The notes under the pieces are model-generated. The model was not told the DNA's origin and did no database searches. It saw nothing but the letters and a program-made list of their open reading frames with translations. A program made the position numbers and the translations under genes. A DNA stretch of 64,000 nucleotides, from NCBI RefSeq assembly GCF_029919255.1, contig NZ_CP123991.1:365110-429109 (forward strand), read 5' to 3'. Each line of letters begins with the position of its first letter. Position 1 is the first letter of the stretch. Shown here one piece after another: positions 1 through 9,530 of the stretch. This stretch comes from a cyanobacterium endosymbiont of Epithemia clementina EcSB (GTDB taxonomy: Bacteria; Cyanobacteriota; Cyanobacteriia; Cyanobacteriales; Microcystaceae).

Positions 1-1
1 A

Positions 2-112
2 ACGGATATTTTTAAAAATCCTGGTCGAGTTGGCCAAAAAGATCGTATTGATAATTATGTTCGCTACATTAATGCCGGTTTTGTTGCTCAAACACAAAAA
101 TTAGGGCGTTGA
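2..112 (+). CDS. C-terminal end of an unrecognised protein (5' truncated by window)
   Basis: An open frame enters from the left edge and ends at TGA 110-112, giving 36 residues that finish in NAGFVAQTQKLGR. The composition is soluble, with alternating charged and hydrophobic residues and no membrane segment. I cannot assign a family from this short tail. Its codon use and moderate G+C match the intact genes of the window rather than the A+T-rich spacer that follows, so it is probably the end of a live gene. Confidence 0.55.
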   Translation, partial: TDIFKNPGRVGQKDRIDNYVRYINAGFVAQTQKLGR

Positions 113-129
113 CACTCTGCTGTTAATCT

Positions 130-280
130 CGTGTTGACAATACTTTTGGCTCAATGTGTTCGGAGAACTGATATCTATAGGTTTTTCCACTGAGCTTTTT
201 CTTATAAGTATGAGAACTACAACTAGGACACTCTTATCTGGAATTGCCTTCTATTTGTCGAGTCATTATATTAGGAAATA
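130..280 (-). pseudogene. Zinc-ribbon-like remnant, possibly a transposase N-terminus
   Basis: Read on the minus strand, one frame gives CPSCSSHTYKKKLSGKTYRY followed by more residues and a stop. A CPxC motif followed by K..GK..YRY is typical of the zinc-ribbon N-terminus of IS1-type and related transposases (family knowledge). The frame carries a stop just upstream of the CPSC motif and no full-length transposase follows. The identification rests on one short motif, so it is tentative. Confidence 0.35.
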
Positions 281-312
281 TGCAGCATTCCCTAACCTGC
301 TTTTTAGCTTTT

Positions 313-775
313 TTTATTGAAGGTATGAATCAATTCTCGCACTTACTTTTTTTTCCCATCTATAATTTTTTTATAGACTTAGATAAATATTAGTTATCAA
401 TAAATGATCAAATTATTTTTTGAGAGATTTTAAATGTATTTAACATCTTTTTTCGCTCAGGTTATCTGTCTTAAGTTTTTAAGATAATTCCGCTATCTTT
501 GTCCTACTTGAATAATCTATCTAGAAATTTTTTAAAATTGTATTTTCTGATGGCTTCACCTAACCTAGGATCTCTTTAAGTTGCTATACTCTTGTATTTT
601 ACAGATAATGTTTATACTTTTTTCCGTTATGGAGTTAATTCTTAGTCGAGAGTCAACTTTGATCACACTTGTCCTTATAATTACGTCAGCCGAATTTTTC
701 ATTAGGCCACCATCTAATAATCGACTTCTTCAAACTACTTTTTTATTCAATAGCGATTTTGGTTTTGGTAGTTTT
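313..775. repeat. Decayed repeat element, copy 1 (partner near 59262-59640)
   Basis: This stretch and 59262-59640 share blocks in the same order: a start resembling ATGxxTCAATTCTCGxACT (about 325), a middle block around 390-450, and a block around 645-720 containing GAGTCAACTTT followed by similar A+T-rich sequence. Both copies are riddled with stops in the frames tested. A 65-codon open frame (581-778) covers the right part here but has no recognisable domain. It may be a dead insertion sequence or a remnant of a duplicated gene; I do not recognise the family. Confidence 0.45.
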
Positions 776-1074
776 TAATAAAAGTAATGAGCAAATTAGC
801 ATAATATATCGTTATTAACGACTAAATAAATAACTTTATCAATAGCTAGACTGATATATCTATAATTTCAATATTTTTGATTTTACAAAGATTATTTAAA
901 TTTTAAAATAACAGTTTTTTTGATCGTGCCTAAATCAAATTTAATTTTGATATATTCGATATTTATAAGTCAATAGAATATCCAAAATAATATAGAATTT
1001 TAACTTTATTTATAAAATAAAACTTTTATCCTATTGTCAATAATTTTTCTTTATTTGTATTTTTTCTAAAAGTA

Positions 1075-1660
1075 AAAGAGACAAAAAAACGATGTAGCAA
1101 GCGTTCCAATTAAAGTAATATTTATTTCTTGATTATTGGGATATTTTCCATAATCTCGTTTCCTTTTAGTTGCCCTGGAATACTGATAAGTCATAGCTAG
1201 CTCAACTCTGGTTTCATCAACTAGAATTAAGGATGAAAGTTTGAGTTGTCTAAATATCGTTAAATACTCCCGTCTCAGAGTTTAAACCATATCCTTGTAA
1301 GCTGCCAAGGTATAAAGTGTTTGTTTTTGAATTAGGTTTAAGTTTCTGGACAAAATTACACATACTAATAATACTAACTTTAACATTTATTTTGCCGTTC
1401 GAGTGAGTACTTAGTTCTTGTAGAGTAGTATAGTAATTTTATTATAGCAATTGTTTTACAATGTTTAAGTTATTCTGCTTCCATTAAAGGTAAAAAGAAT
1501 TTGTCCCATTCATGAAGAAATAGTTCTATACTTTTTGTCATTTCATAATATCCAAGGAGATAATCGATAAAACTATAACTGACTTAAAAATACTCTGCTA
1601 GTTATAAAATTAATTCATTAGTATTAATATTAGTTTCTATGACCTTAGTGGGAATATCTG
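1075..1660 (-). pseudogene. Decayed IS630-family transposase, copy A
   Basis: The minus strand reads LILVDETRVELAMTYQYSRA and continues through TKRKRDYGKYPNNQEINITL to a block resembling IGTLA. This is the catalytic-core pattern of IS630-type DDE transposases (FIDESG..., then a YGxRPxxRGKNVTLIGAIA-like block). Further upstream on the same strand (about 1500-1600) a frame with LAEYF, then VSYSFIDYLLGYYE matches the helix-turn-helix start of the same family. Frameshifts and stops separate the pieces and the C-terminal third is not seen. Related remnants lie at 6560-7330 and 45340-45740, all on the minus strand. Confidence 0.75.
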
Positions 1661-2244
1661 TGGAGTATAACTTATTTGAATTAACCTTTTTGAAAGAAAG
1701 TATTTGATTGGAAATTTATCCGACTAATTTTTAAAGAAATCAAGCAATAACTACCATTTTTTTGAAAATATAGGTAATTTAACCTAAGAGTCTGCTGGAT
1801 ATCATCTAGATTATTTTGTTTTTACTTATTCCAATTAAGACAATCTAATTCTACTTACTCCTAAATATCTTTTAAACATCAGTATAAACACAAAAAAACT
1901 CTTAATTGATTAAATAAATATTTTTATATTAAATTCTATTTGCAATAAAAGTTTTTTAAAAAAAATAGCAAAAAAATATTAATATAAGGATTATATTTAA
2001 AATGAATAAATATAAAATTAAAAAGTGATTATTTAATTTTATATTTGGTTAAAAAAATAGCGATAGTTCCATATTTTTTTTGAGAAAAGTATAAATTAGA
2101 ATTTCATAAAAAGTAATTGTTCAGGGAAATATTGACTAACAGAATAAGGTCTATCGAGTAACATTTTACAGCTTATAAAAATCAAAAAATATTTTACGAA
2201 AGTACCATCATTTCACCGTCAAATTCTTCAAGTATTAAAGAGAT

Positions 2245-2282
2245 ATAGAGGATTATTAGCTAAAGCTCTAATAATCCTCTAT
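2245..2282. repeat. 15-bp-stem inverted repeat upstream of the ClC gene
   Basis: Bases 2245-2259 and 2268-2282 are perfect reverse complements around an 8-base loop. It sits 32 bases before the ATG of the chloride-channel gene. It may be the terminator of a transcription unit that has since eroded, or an operator-like or attenuator structure in the leader. There is no T-run directly after the stem on the plus strand. Confidence 0.5.
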
Positions 2283-2314
2283 GATAAATACACTTAGCCT
2301 CAATCTAGTGAAGC

Positions 2315-4957
2315 ATGCAGCCTCATTTGTATCCCAAACGCCTCTACCAGTGGCTCACTTCTAGTAACTTTGGGCTCAGTACTACAGATCCTCGCTATGC
2401 CTTATTACAAGCCTGTTTAATTGGATTTCTTTCAGCTTTAGCCGCTCTTATTCTTAAAGTAGGAGTTGGTTGGTTGGGAGGATGGCGAGTTAGTTTAGCC
2501 AATCAATTTGGGGCAATCTGGGTCCTCCCCCTTGGAGGTTTAATTTTAGGATTGGGATCGGGATGGTTGATCGAACAATTTTCTCTTACTGCTGCAGGAG
2601 GTGGTATTGCCCAAGTTAAAGCCTCGTTGGCACGCTATCCTGTCCCATTATCTCTACGGGTTGTTCTAGTCAAATTAATTGGTACAATCATGGTCTTAGG
2701 GGCTGGGTTAACCCTGGGTCGTCGTGCTCCTACAGTCCATATTGGAGCAGCTTTAGCGGCACAATTGAGCAGTTGGGTTCCCACCTCTCCTGAACATCGA
2801 CGACAAATGATTGCTGCCGGAGCTGCTGCCGGATTAGCTGCTGGATTTAGTACTCCGATTGCTGGAGTTCTGTTTGTGGTTGAAGAGTTGATGTGCGATG
2901 TTTCTAGTCTAACTCTACAAACTGCCATTGTTGCTTCATTTGTGGGGGCTGTTGTCTCTTTGATCCTTCAGTCAGCATCTCTATCATTTTCGTCTTCCCT
3001 TTTAAATCTACCTAATATTAGTTTTTCAGCTTCTGAAATTCCTTTTTACCTATTGTTGGGAATTTTAGCTGGGATATTAGGCTCACTTTTTAAACGGGGA
3101 CTACTGTTTAGTCTGACAGTGCAGAATCGTCTTAATTTACCTTTACCTTGGCGAATTGGATTAGTTGGAATGGTTTCTGGGGTTGTTGTTGCCATTTTAC
3201 CTCCTTTTTTTCAAGATAATGCAGGATTAAGAGCTTTTTTAGTTACGGGTGAATTGAGTGGCGACAAAATTCTTTTGGCCTTCGTTGCTCATTTTTTCTT
3301 AACTATACTAGCCTATAGTTCCAATGCTCCGGGGGGACTTTTTGCCCCCGCTTTAGTCTTGGGATCAGCCCTAGGCTATTTAGTGGGAGATTTTGAAGAG
3401 TTTCTGACAGGGACGGGGGCCGAATCTACCTATGCCCTGGCAGGAATGGGGGGCTTTTTTACTGCAGTAGTTCGGGTTCCGGTAACAGCTATTGTTATTG
3501 TCTTTGAATTAAATACAGATTTTAATATTGTTCTTCCTTTAATGGTGACTTGTGCAGTTTCTTACGTAGTAGCTGAGAGTGTATCACGAGGATCTTTATA
3601 CGAAGATATGCTTAAGACTAAGGGAATTTACCTTAATGAAGCAGAAACGGCGCAAGATTTTTTGTCTCAATTTACTGCAGCCGATGTTATGCAGTCCAAG
3701 GTGGAAAGTTTACCTAGTCATTTAACCCTTGAAGAAGTTTTTCAAGCGATGTCTATATCTAGTCATCGCGGCTTTCCAGTGATGGAGAAGGGCAAATTAG
3801 TAGGAATTGTTACTCAAACTGATTTAGCCAACTCGGCTCAATATTCACCAGACACATGTCTTAAAGATTTTATGACCCCACGCCCGATTACAGTTCCAGC
3901 TAATGCCTTCCTAAGTGATGTTCTCTATATACTCAACCGACATCGATTATCTCGTATTCCGGTAACAGAAGGGACAAAATTAGTAGGAATCATTACTCGT
4001 ACTGATATTATTCGTGTAGAGGCTAATAAACTTGAAGGTCATGATGCTCAAGGAAATGAGTCCTTGCGAGAACCTTCCTATGTTGTCTATCAAACCCGTG
4101 CTCCAGCTATTGGAGAGGGACGTATTTTATTACCTTTGGCTAACCTGGATAGTGCAACGGCTTTGTTTCAAATTGGAGCGGCAATCGCAACTCAGAAACA
4201 ATCAGAATTAGAATGTTTACAGATAATTAAAGTTCCAAAACACAGTAATCCCGCCCAAACTTCCCTGACAAGCCAACCCTATCGCCAATTACTCCAACAC
4301 CTGGAAAGATTAGGGCGGCATCAGCATCTTCCCGTTCACACCCAAATTCGGGTTGCCCATGATATCGCCCAAGCTATTTTAGAAACAATCCGTGATCGTC
4401 ATATTAATTTGATGATCTTGGAATGGACCGAAGACACTCGGACTCCTGGAGCAGTTTTTGGCCATGTAGTAGATTTTTTGATTCGTAAAGCCCCTTGTCA
4501 GTTAGTTTTAGTCAAATTGGGTAATCACCATGATGTTTATCCTTATAATTTAGATAAGGATGCTACTTGGTTAATTCCTATCGCTGGAGGACCTAATGCT
4601 CGACGGGCTATGGAGTTGCTCCCTGGACTGACTGGGTTATATAATCGTTCACGATCGCCAATTATTTGGTTATGTAAGGTATTCTCCCCCGATGGTAGTT
4701 TTCCTGACTACCAAGCTTTAGAGCAAACTGCTCAAGAATTAAAACGAACTCTTGATCGCCTTGTCATTCCCTTACCTATTCGTTCCCAGTCGGTGGCTGA
4801 TGCGGTGGTTCATTTGGCAACAGCCGAAACCTGTGATGTAGTAATGTTAGGGGTCAGTCGTGAGGGTCTGTTAGAACAGGTGATACATGGTAATCTTCCC
4901 AAAACAATCGCTCGGCAAGTCCACAGCACCGTTATTTTAGTTCGAGATGCATTATAA
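2315..4957 (+). CDS. ClC-type chloride channel/transporter with CBS pair and two Usp domains
   Basis: An 880-residue inner-membrane anion channel or antiporter of the ClC family. Residues 1 to about 440 form the membrane core: GGGIAQVK at 95-102 stands for the GSGIP chloride-filter motif, GRRAPTVHIG at 135-144 for GREGPxV, and GGLFAPALVLG for GxFxP. A CBS-domain pair follows (VMQSKVESLP and FMTPRPITVPA blocks, about 460-580), and then two UspA-like universal-stress domains (about 610-880). This long architecture is usual in cyanobacteria. The gating-glutamate position (residue 137) is arginine and the next glycycine position is alanine, so proton coupling is unlikely and channel-like behaviour is inferred. 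A short decayed copy of part of the C-terminal Usp region lies just downstream (5035-5091). Confidence 0.93.
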   Translation: MQPHLYPKRLYQWLTSSNFGLSTTDPRYALLQACLIGFLSALAALILKVGVGWLGGWRVSLANQFGAIWVLPLGGLILGLGSGWLIEQFSLTAAGGGIAQVKASLARYPVPLSLRVVLVKLIGTIMVLGAGLTLGRRAPTVHIGAALAAQLSSWVPTSPEHRRQMIAAGAAAGLAAGFSTPIAGVLFVVEELMCDVSSLTLQTAIVASFVGAVVSLILQSASLSFSSSLLNLPNISFSASEIPFYLLLGILAGILGSLFKRGLLFSLTVQNRLNLPLPWRIGLVGMVSGVVVAILPPFFQDNAGLRAFLVTGELSGDKILLAFVAHFFLTILAYSSNAPGGLFAPALVLGSALGYLVGDFEEFLTGTGAESTYALAGMGGFFTAVVRVPVTAIVIVFELNTDFNIVLPLMVTCAVSYVVAESVSRGSLYEDMLKTKGIYLNEAETAQDFLSQFTAADVMQSKVESLPSHLTLEEVFQAMSISSHRGFPVMEKGKLVGIVTQTDLANSAQYSPDTCLKDFMTPRPITVPANAFLSDVLYILNRHRLSRIPVTEGTKLVGIITRTDIIRVEANKLEGHDAQGNESLREPSYVVYQTRAPAIGEGRILLPLANLDSATALFQIGAAIATQKQSELECLQIIKVPKHSNPAQTSLTSQPYRQLLQHLERLGRHQHLPVHTQIRVAHDIAQAILETIRDRHINLMILEWTEDTRTPGAVFGHVVDFLIRKAPCQLVLVKLGNHHDVYPYNLDKDATWLIPIAGGPNARRAMELLPGLTGLYNRSRSPIIWLCKVFSPDGSFPDYQALEQTAQELKRTLDRLVIPLPIRSQSVADAVVHLATAETCDVVMLGVSREGLLEQVIHGNLPKTIARQVHSTVILVRDAL

Positions 4958-5361
4958 GACTGGTCCACTGTGAGAAAAAAACAAAAATCTAGGGAGAATC
5001 TGCCTTAAATTCATGCAAGTTAGATTCTTCCATCTGGTTAATTCTTATTGCTGGAGGACCTAACGCTCGATGGGCTATAAAGTTCCTCCCTTACTAGGAT
5101 TACTTAGCTTGAGTCTATCTAAAATTGTCATTAATCAAAAGAAAATAGACTCTCGGGTCTCTCTAAAAAAAATGGAGAGTTTAATTTTTAAAAACTCTGG
5201 ATCAAACCACCTTAGTAGATTATTAGTCAATAAAACATTAATTAGGGTATATTGGGCTAATTTCTTAGATAACAATCTTTAACTAAGGTTAAATCATGGC
5301 ATAACGTACTAAAATGAGTGAGTTTTAGGTCCGTTATGCTGCGCCAACCCCAGTTTACTCT
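4958..5361. other. Spacer between converging ClC and NAD kinase genes
   Basis: Besides the Usp-like remnant at 5035-5091 the 400-base gap contains a 70-codon open frame (5070-5282) without any recognisable pattern and with spacer-like composition. I do not regard it as a gene. Confidence 0.5.
5035..5091 (+). pseudogene. Decayed duplicate of the ClC C-terminal Usp segment
   Basis: These 57 bases align without gaps to 4568-4624 of the ClC gene, with about seven differences that are mostly C-to-T and G-to-A. The encoded peptide WLILIAGGPNARWAIKFLP mirrors WLIPIAGGPNARRAMELLP of the intact gene and then runs into a stop. It is therefore the remnant of a tandem duplication or of a neighbouring paralogue with the same Usp domain. 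Confidence 0.75.
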
Positions 5362-6282
5362 TCACCCTCGATGGTTGTTGTCATAGTGGATTCTCGTTCC
5401 AGCCCATTGTAGTTTTTCTCGCAAGGTTTGATAAAAAGAATAATTCTTTTGAAGAATAATAAATTTAGCCACGCATTCAGCCATATGAACCCTTACCCAT
5501 TGTCCTGGCCAAATGGACGTAGCTAGAGCTCCATCAGTCCACAACTTAGTATTTAATTCAAAGTCTCCTAGAGACCAAATATCTACTACAGACCGAGGGG
5601 GAATAATAATGGGACGACTGGCCAAACTTAGGGGACAAATGGGAGTAACAGCGATCGCATCCATGCCTGGATGAACAATGGGGCCATTAGCTGAAGCAGT
5701 ATAACAAGTTGACCCCGTAGGAGTTGCGACCAATAACCCATCCCCTTGATATTGATCAACCACTTCTCCATCGAGTTCCATTTCTAAAACTGCTGTAGGC
5801 ATCCTATCAATACTCGCGGGTTTGACACACATTTCATTGAGACAATAAAAGTGTTCACTACTGGGGATTGGGTTGGTTTTATCTCCTTCAAATAAACAAG
5901 CTTCTAACATCATGCGTTGTTGTACCGCATAGCAATCCCCTAACAAACGAGCCCAAACGTTTTCTATATCCTGAAATAATTCAAAGGGTTCGGTGAGAAA
6001 CCCTAAATGTCCTCCCACATTTACTGCCAAGATAGGGATGTTTTCTGGCGCCAATTGTCGCGCTGCGGCCAATATGGTTCCATCTCCTCCTAAAATGATG
6101 GCTAGATCAATTTTTTCGGTAACAGAAGATAAAAACACAGGGTAGGGATTGTCTTTAATACCACTAGGTCCCATCAAGACTTTACAGTTACGAGCTTCGA
6201 GTTGTCGAGCGCAGGTTTGAGCCCATGATTTACTTTGGGCGTCTGCAGCTTTATGGGCAATAATTACTTGTTTAAGTTCCAC
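5362..6282 (-). CDS. nadK: NAD(+) kinase
   Basis: A 306-residue cytosolic enzyme that phosphorylates NAD to NADP using ATP. Diagnostic features are GGDGT at residues 65-69, the following NVGGHLGFL loop, an NEMCV substrate-binding NE pair near residue 150 and the GDGLLVATPTGSTCYTASA segment near 180-200. Length and motifs fit the longer of the two NAD kinase paralogues commonly found in cyanobacteria. It is transcribed toward the ClC gene. The upstream side opens into a spacer with a dead IS630 element, so its promoter must lie within about 250 bases of the ATG. No abnormality is seen in the reading frame. Confidence 0.95.
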   Translation of the reverse strand: MELKQVIIAHKAADAQSKSWAQTCARQLEARNCKVLMGPSGIKDNPYPVFLSSVTEKIDLAIILGGDGTILAAARQLAPENIPILAVNVGGHLGFLTEPFELFQDIENVWARLLGDCYAVQQRMMLEACLFEGDKTNPIPSSEHFYCLNEMCVKPASIDRMPTAVLEMELDGEVVDQYQGDGLLVATPTGSTCYTASANGPIVHPGMDAIAVTPICPLSLASRPIIIPPRSVVDIWSLGDFELNTKLWTDGALATSIWPGQWVRVHMAECVAKFIILQKNYSFYQTLREKLQWAGTRIHYDNNHRG

Positions 6283-7518
6283 GTTAGTTGAGTTTAATTG
6301 CTACTTTTTCCCTCAACTTACCGAGGGATCGAGGGATTCCTAAACCTTACTTTCCCTATTATTGTATCTAATCAAGTTATCTATGAGATCACTCAGTGCA
6401 TTGGACTCAACTAATAAGCAATTTTAATTAGGTAGTTCATACTAAAAATAGTAGTTAGAGTCGCTAATTATGTTTTAATCAGTTTTTAACAAATTAATAT
6501 CTAGATTTATCTCTCTATAATTCACAATATCTTCAGTTTTCAAAGTTTTTCTTTTTTTACTAATAGTTTTCAATGAAATTGAAATCAGGAGAGTAAGGAG
6601 ATAAAAATACGACCTTTACTCCTATAAATTCCATCAGTTCTCTAATCTTTTATTGTCCTATAAGCCAGTAAATTATCCATGGGCACATAGCTTATGTCCA
6701 AAGTGTGTCAGTCCCCCTATTTCATAATTCAGAAAAGCTTTTTTATTTTTTTTATCTTTCAAAAGTAAAAGGGGCTCAAAAGACTGATTCAGCGAGCGCT
6801 CTAACAAACATAATATGTGCCCCTGGACTATGTGGATATTTTCTATAAGCTCATTCACGTTCAGTTATTCCCACAAAGTTATCAGTAATAGACAGTCTAT
6901 ACTTCGGTTTTGTCAATAAAAACTAAGTCTGAAAGTTTTAGTTATTTAAGTGTCGTCGAATATTTTTACTCCAAAGTTCAAACTCTATCTCTATGAAGTT
7001 CTAAGGTATGAAGTGTTTTTTGGGGTTAAGTTTAAGTTCTTGAACGAAAAAAAACATGGTAGGAATACCAACCCTCATCCCTATCGTCTCATTTAAGTAA
7101 GTACTGATCTCTTGCAGAGTAACATAGTTGTTTTACATGTTAGCAATTGTTATTCGTCAATCAAAAAAAATTTTTTTCGGCAACAAGGGAATAATTTTAT
7201 ACTTTTTCTCGCTCTATAATGTTTAAACAGACGATTCATAAAACTTTAATTGACTTAAAAAAGCTCTGTTAGTTTTAGCGTTGATTGATTAGTCTTATTG
7301 TTAGTGTCCATAATTTTAGCGAGAAAATCTATGATATATAGCTTTATTTTTTGGCGCAACTAACATTTTCGTGTTTTTTCACTTTCATCTGGAATAGATG
7401 AAAACAACCATAACGCTAAAGTGTTCTTTGAGAACAACTTTTGATAAGAGGAGCAACTTCATTGTCGATCTCTAATACTATAGAATCAATAAGCTAACAC
7501 TACCTCTTAATATTTTCA
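6283..7518. other. 1.2 kb spacer dominated by a dead IS630 element
   Basis: Apart from the transposase remnant (about 6560-7330) no coding signal is seen. The first 250 bases probably carry the nadK promoter and the last 150 bases the wecB promoter, but I cannot point to a convincing -10/-35 pair. Confidence 0.5.
6560..7330 (-). pseudogene. Decayed IS630-family transposase, copy B (most complete)
   Basis: On the minus strand, fragments can be followed in transposase order. They are an N-terminal block near 7200-7290, LKLSDLVFIDKTEV near 6920-6960 (first catalytic Asp region), YRKYPHSPGAHIMFVRALAE near 6800-6860 with APFTFE after a stop, and IRELMEFIGVKVVFLSPYSP followed by DFNFIEN at 6560-6640, which is the final catalytic Glu region. 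Several stops and frame changes separate the blocks. This near-complete series makes the family call secure. A 61-codon open frame (6673-6858) is only a piece of it. Confidence 0.85.
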
Positions 7519-8637
7519 GTGCCTTACCCCATTTGTATTACCCTAGGAACTCGTCCTGAAGCAATTAAACTTGCTCCCGTGATCAAAAAATTCCGTCAAT
7601 CGCCGGCGTTTAAGACCCATGTTATTCTCACTGGACAACATCGGGAAATGGTAGAACAGGTGATGAAATTGTTTGAATTTGAATTAGAAGGCGATTATAA
7701 TCTCAAAATTATGCAGCCCCGTCAAACCCTCACTGATATTACCTACCGCAGTTTACAAGGGTTAGAAACTATCTTTAAAAAAATCCAACCACAATTAGTC
7801 ATAGTTCAAGGAGACACCACCACTGCTTTTGCAGCTACATTAGCGGCGTTTTATCAGCAAATCCCTATTGGCCATGTTGAAGCGGGATTACGTACTGATA
7901 ATATTTATAATCCTTTTCCTGAAGAAGCTAACCGCCGTCTAGTTTCCCAACTTGCTCAATTACATTTTGCTCCCACTCAATTAGCTGTAGAAAATCTTAA
8001 GCGTTCAGGAGTCACAGGCGAAATTCATCTTACAGGTAATACAGTAATTGATGCTTTATTAACAGTTGCCAAGAAACAGCAAACCTTAAACATTGAAGGG
8101 TTAGATACTAATAAATATCGATTGTTACTCACAACAGTTCACCGACGAGAAAACTGGGGTCAACCTTTACAAGATATTCTCACTAGTCTTCGTCTTATTT
8201 TAGATAAATATCCTGATACAATTTTATTGTTGCCAATGCACCGTAACCCAGTGGTTAGAGAACCAATTCAAAAAGTATTAAAGGATCATCCAAGGGTTTT
8301 CTTAACTGAACCTTTAGGTTATGGAGAATTAGTCGTGGCAATTCAGAATTGTTATCTATTATTGACAGATTCAGGTGGATTACAAGAAGAAGCCCCCAGT
8401 TTAGGTAAACCAGTTTTAGTATTAAGAGAAACCACTGAACGTCCCGAAGCTGTTGAAGCAGGAACTGCTAAGTTAGTGGGGACTAATTCTCAGAATATTT
8501 TAACAGAAGCGAGTAAATTATTAAGTAATAAAAATGCTTATAGAAAAATGGCTAATGCGATTAACCCCTTTGGCGATGGAAAAGCAAGTGATCGTATCTT
8601 AGAGATTGTACAACGTTATTTAGGAGAAAAGTATTAA
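7519..8637 (+). CDS. wecB: UDP-N-acetylglucosamine 2-epimerase (non-hydrolysing)
   Basis: A 372-residue cytosolic enzyme that interconverts UDP-GlcNAc and UDP-ManNAc for surface polysaccharide synthesis. The sequence begins CITLGTRPEAIKLAPVI (substrate-binding GTRPE at 10-14) and carries HVEAGLRT, the VHRRENWG block, PMHRNPVV and DSGGLQEEAPSLGKPVL with the catalytic and UDP-binding residues of the family. The chosen start is a GTG at 7519 preceded by an in-frame stop. It lies directly after IS debris, so a few N-terminal residues or the native promoter may have been replaced. The length is normal for the family. Confidence 0.95.
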   Translation: MPYPICITLGTRPEAIKLAPVIKKFRQSPAFKTHVILTGQHREMVEQVMKLFEFELEGDYNLKIMQPRQTLTDITYRSLQGLETIFKKIQPQLVIVQGDTTTAFAATLAAFYQQIPIGHVEAGLRTDNIYNPFPEEANRRLVSQLAQLHFAPTQLAVENLKRSGVTGEIHLTGNTVIDALLTVAKKQQTLNIEGLDTNKYRLLLTTVHRRENWGQPLQDILTSLRLILDKYPDTILLLPMHRNPVVREPIQKVLKDHPRVFLTEPLGYGELVVAIQNCYLLLTDSGGLQEEAPSLGKPVLVLRETTERPEAVEAGTAKLVGTNSQNILTEASKLLSNKNAYRKMANAINPFGDGKASDRILEIVQRYLGEKY

Positions 8638-8956
8638 CTATTTTTACTAAGTATTTGCTAACTAATCATCATTGATATTAATAGTTGATATTCCATTTTT
8701 ATTTATCAATAAATATGTTAGTAACAGAAACTTTTAGTTTTTATAGAAAAAGTAATCATGTTAAAACATAGTCAGTAAATATAAAATACTTAACTATCAA
8801 TATTGAAATATTCTCATTCTAACTGATAAAAAATAGCCAAATAATATTATCAATTTGAAATCAAATTTTGAAATTGCTATTGTGCCATTGTATTTGGCAT
8901 AATATATGTCGAATAAAACAGAATTTTTATGACCAGAAATAACTTTTTTTCTTTAC

Positions 8957-8986
8957 TATAGAATTACACTATAGTGTAATTCTATA
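8957..8986. repeat. Perfect 30-base palindrome
   Basis: The 15 bases 8957-8971 are exactly reverse-complemented by 8972-8986 with no loop. It lies 320 bases after wecB in otherwise featureless A+T-rich DNA. It could be a relic terminator or a site of palindrome formation; no T-run follows immediately. Confidence 0.6.
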
Positions 8987-9409
8987 CTTTTAAATTGAGT
9001 AAGTGCTATCATCCATAGCTAACATTTTATAGTTATGATTTACACCAATGATTGATTGAATCAGCACCAAAAGTATAAAAAAGTCAGGGAATTTCATATA
9101 GTTAAAATTGATCATAAAACATGGTAACTTCAGTAAAGTTGAGGACGCACAAAAGTTCATATTCTTTATTAAAAGAATAAATTAACTATGAAGAGACTAA
9201 CCTTTATAAACAAAATAATAAGTTATAGATGCCAAGAACTATGAATTACTAGAAAAAAACTTACGAAGATTAAGAAAGAAATAAACTAAAAAAAATTAAA
9301 GAGAGAAAATTATCCATATGAATATTTTCATAAATAAGAAATATACTATCCAAATAATTTGTAGGTAAAAAAACAAAGACTATTTATTATGAGTGCTTTA
9401 CAAGAGCAA

Positions 9410-9453
9410 TAAATCTCTATTCTTACCTATTTCTAGTTAAGAATAGAGATTTA
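9410..9453. terminator. Hairpin with 16-bp stem, terminator-like
   Basis: Bases 9410-9425 pair perfectly with 9438-9453 around a 12-base loop and T-rich sequence follows on the plus strand. No intact gene ends here, so it would be the terminator of an eroded transcription unit. Confidence 0.45.
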
Positions 9454-9530
9454 TTTCAATCTTAGTTATCCAAAAAGTTGATTACTTTATCCGAACTAGG
9501 GGAGAGCGTTGAATAATACTATTTATCCTT

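Larger units (their letters stand above)
113..2314. other. 2.2 kb A+T-rich spacer with decayed mobile-element remnants
   Basis: No intact gene is seen. The stretch contains a zinc-ribbon-like transposase scrap (about 130-280, minus), one copy of a two-copy decayed element (about 313-775), a decayed IS630-type transposase (about 1075-1660, minus) and a hairpin just before the next gene (2245-2282). The remainder (about 780-1070 and 1700-2240) shows nothing I can assign. Confidence 0.6.

Noticed and set aside
581-778. 65-codon hydrophobic frame as a gene
   Set aside because: It coincides with a degenerate repeat whose other copy is full of stops, and no ribosome-binding site or family pattern supports it.
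5070-5282. 70-codon frame after the ClC gene
   Set aside because: Its start lies inside the fossil duplicate of the Usp segment in a different frame and the rest is spacer-like.
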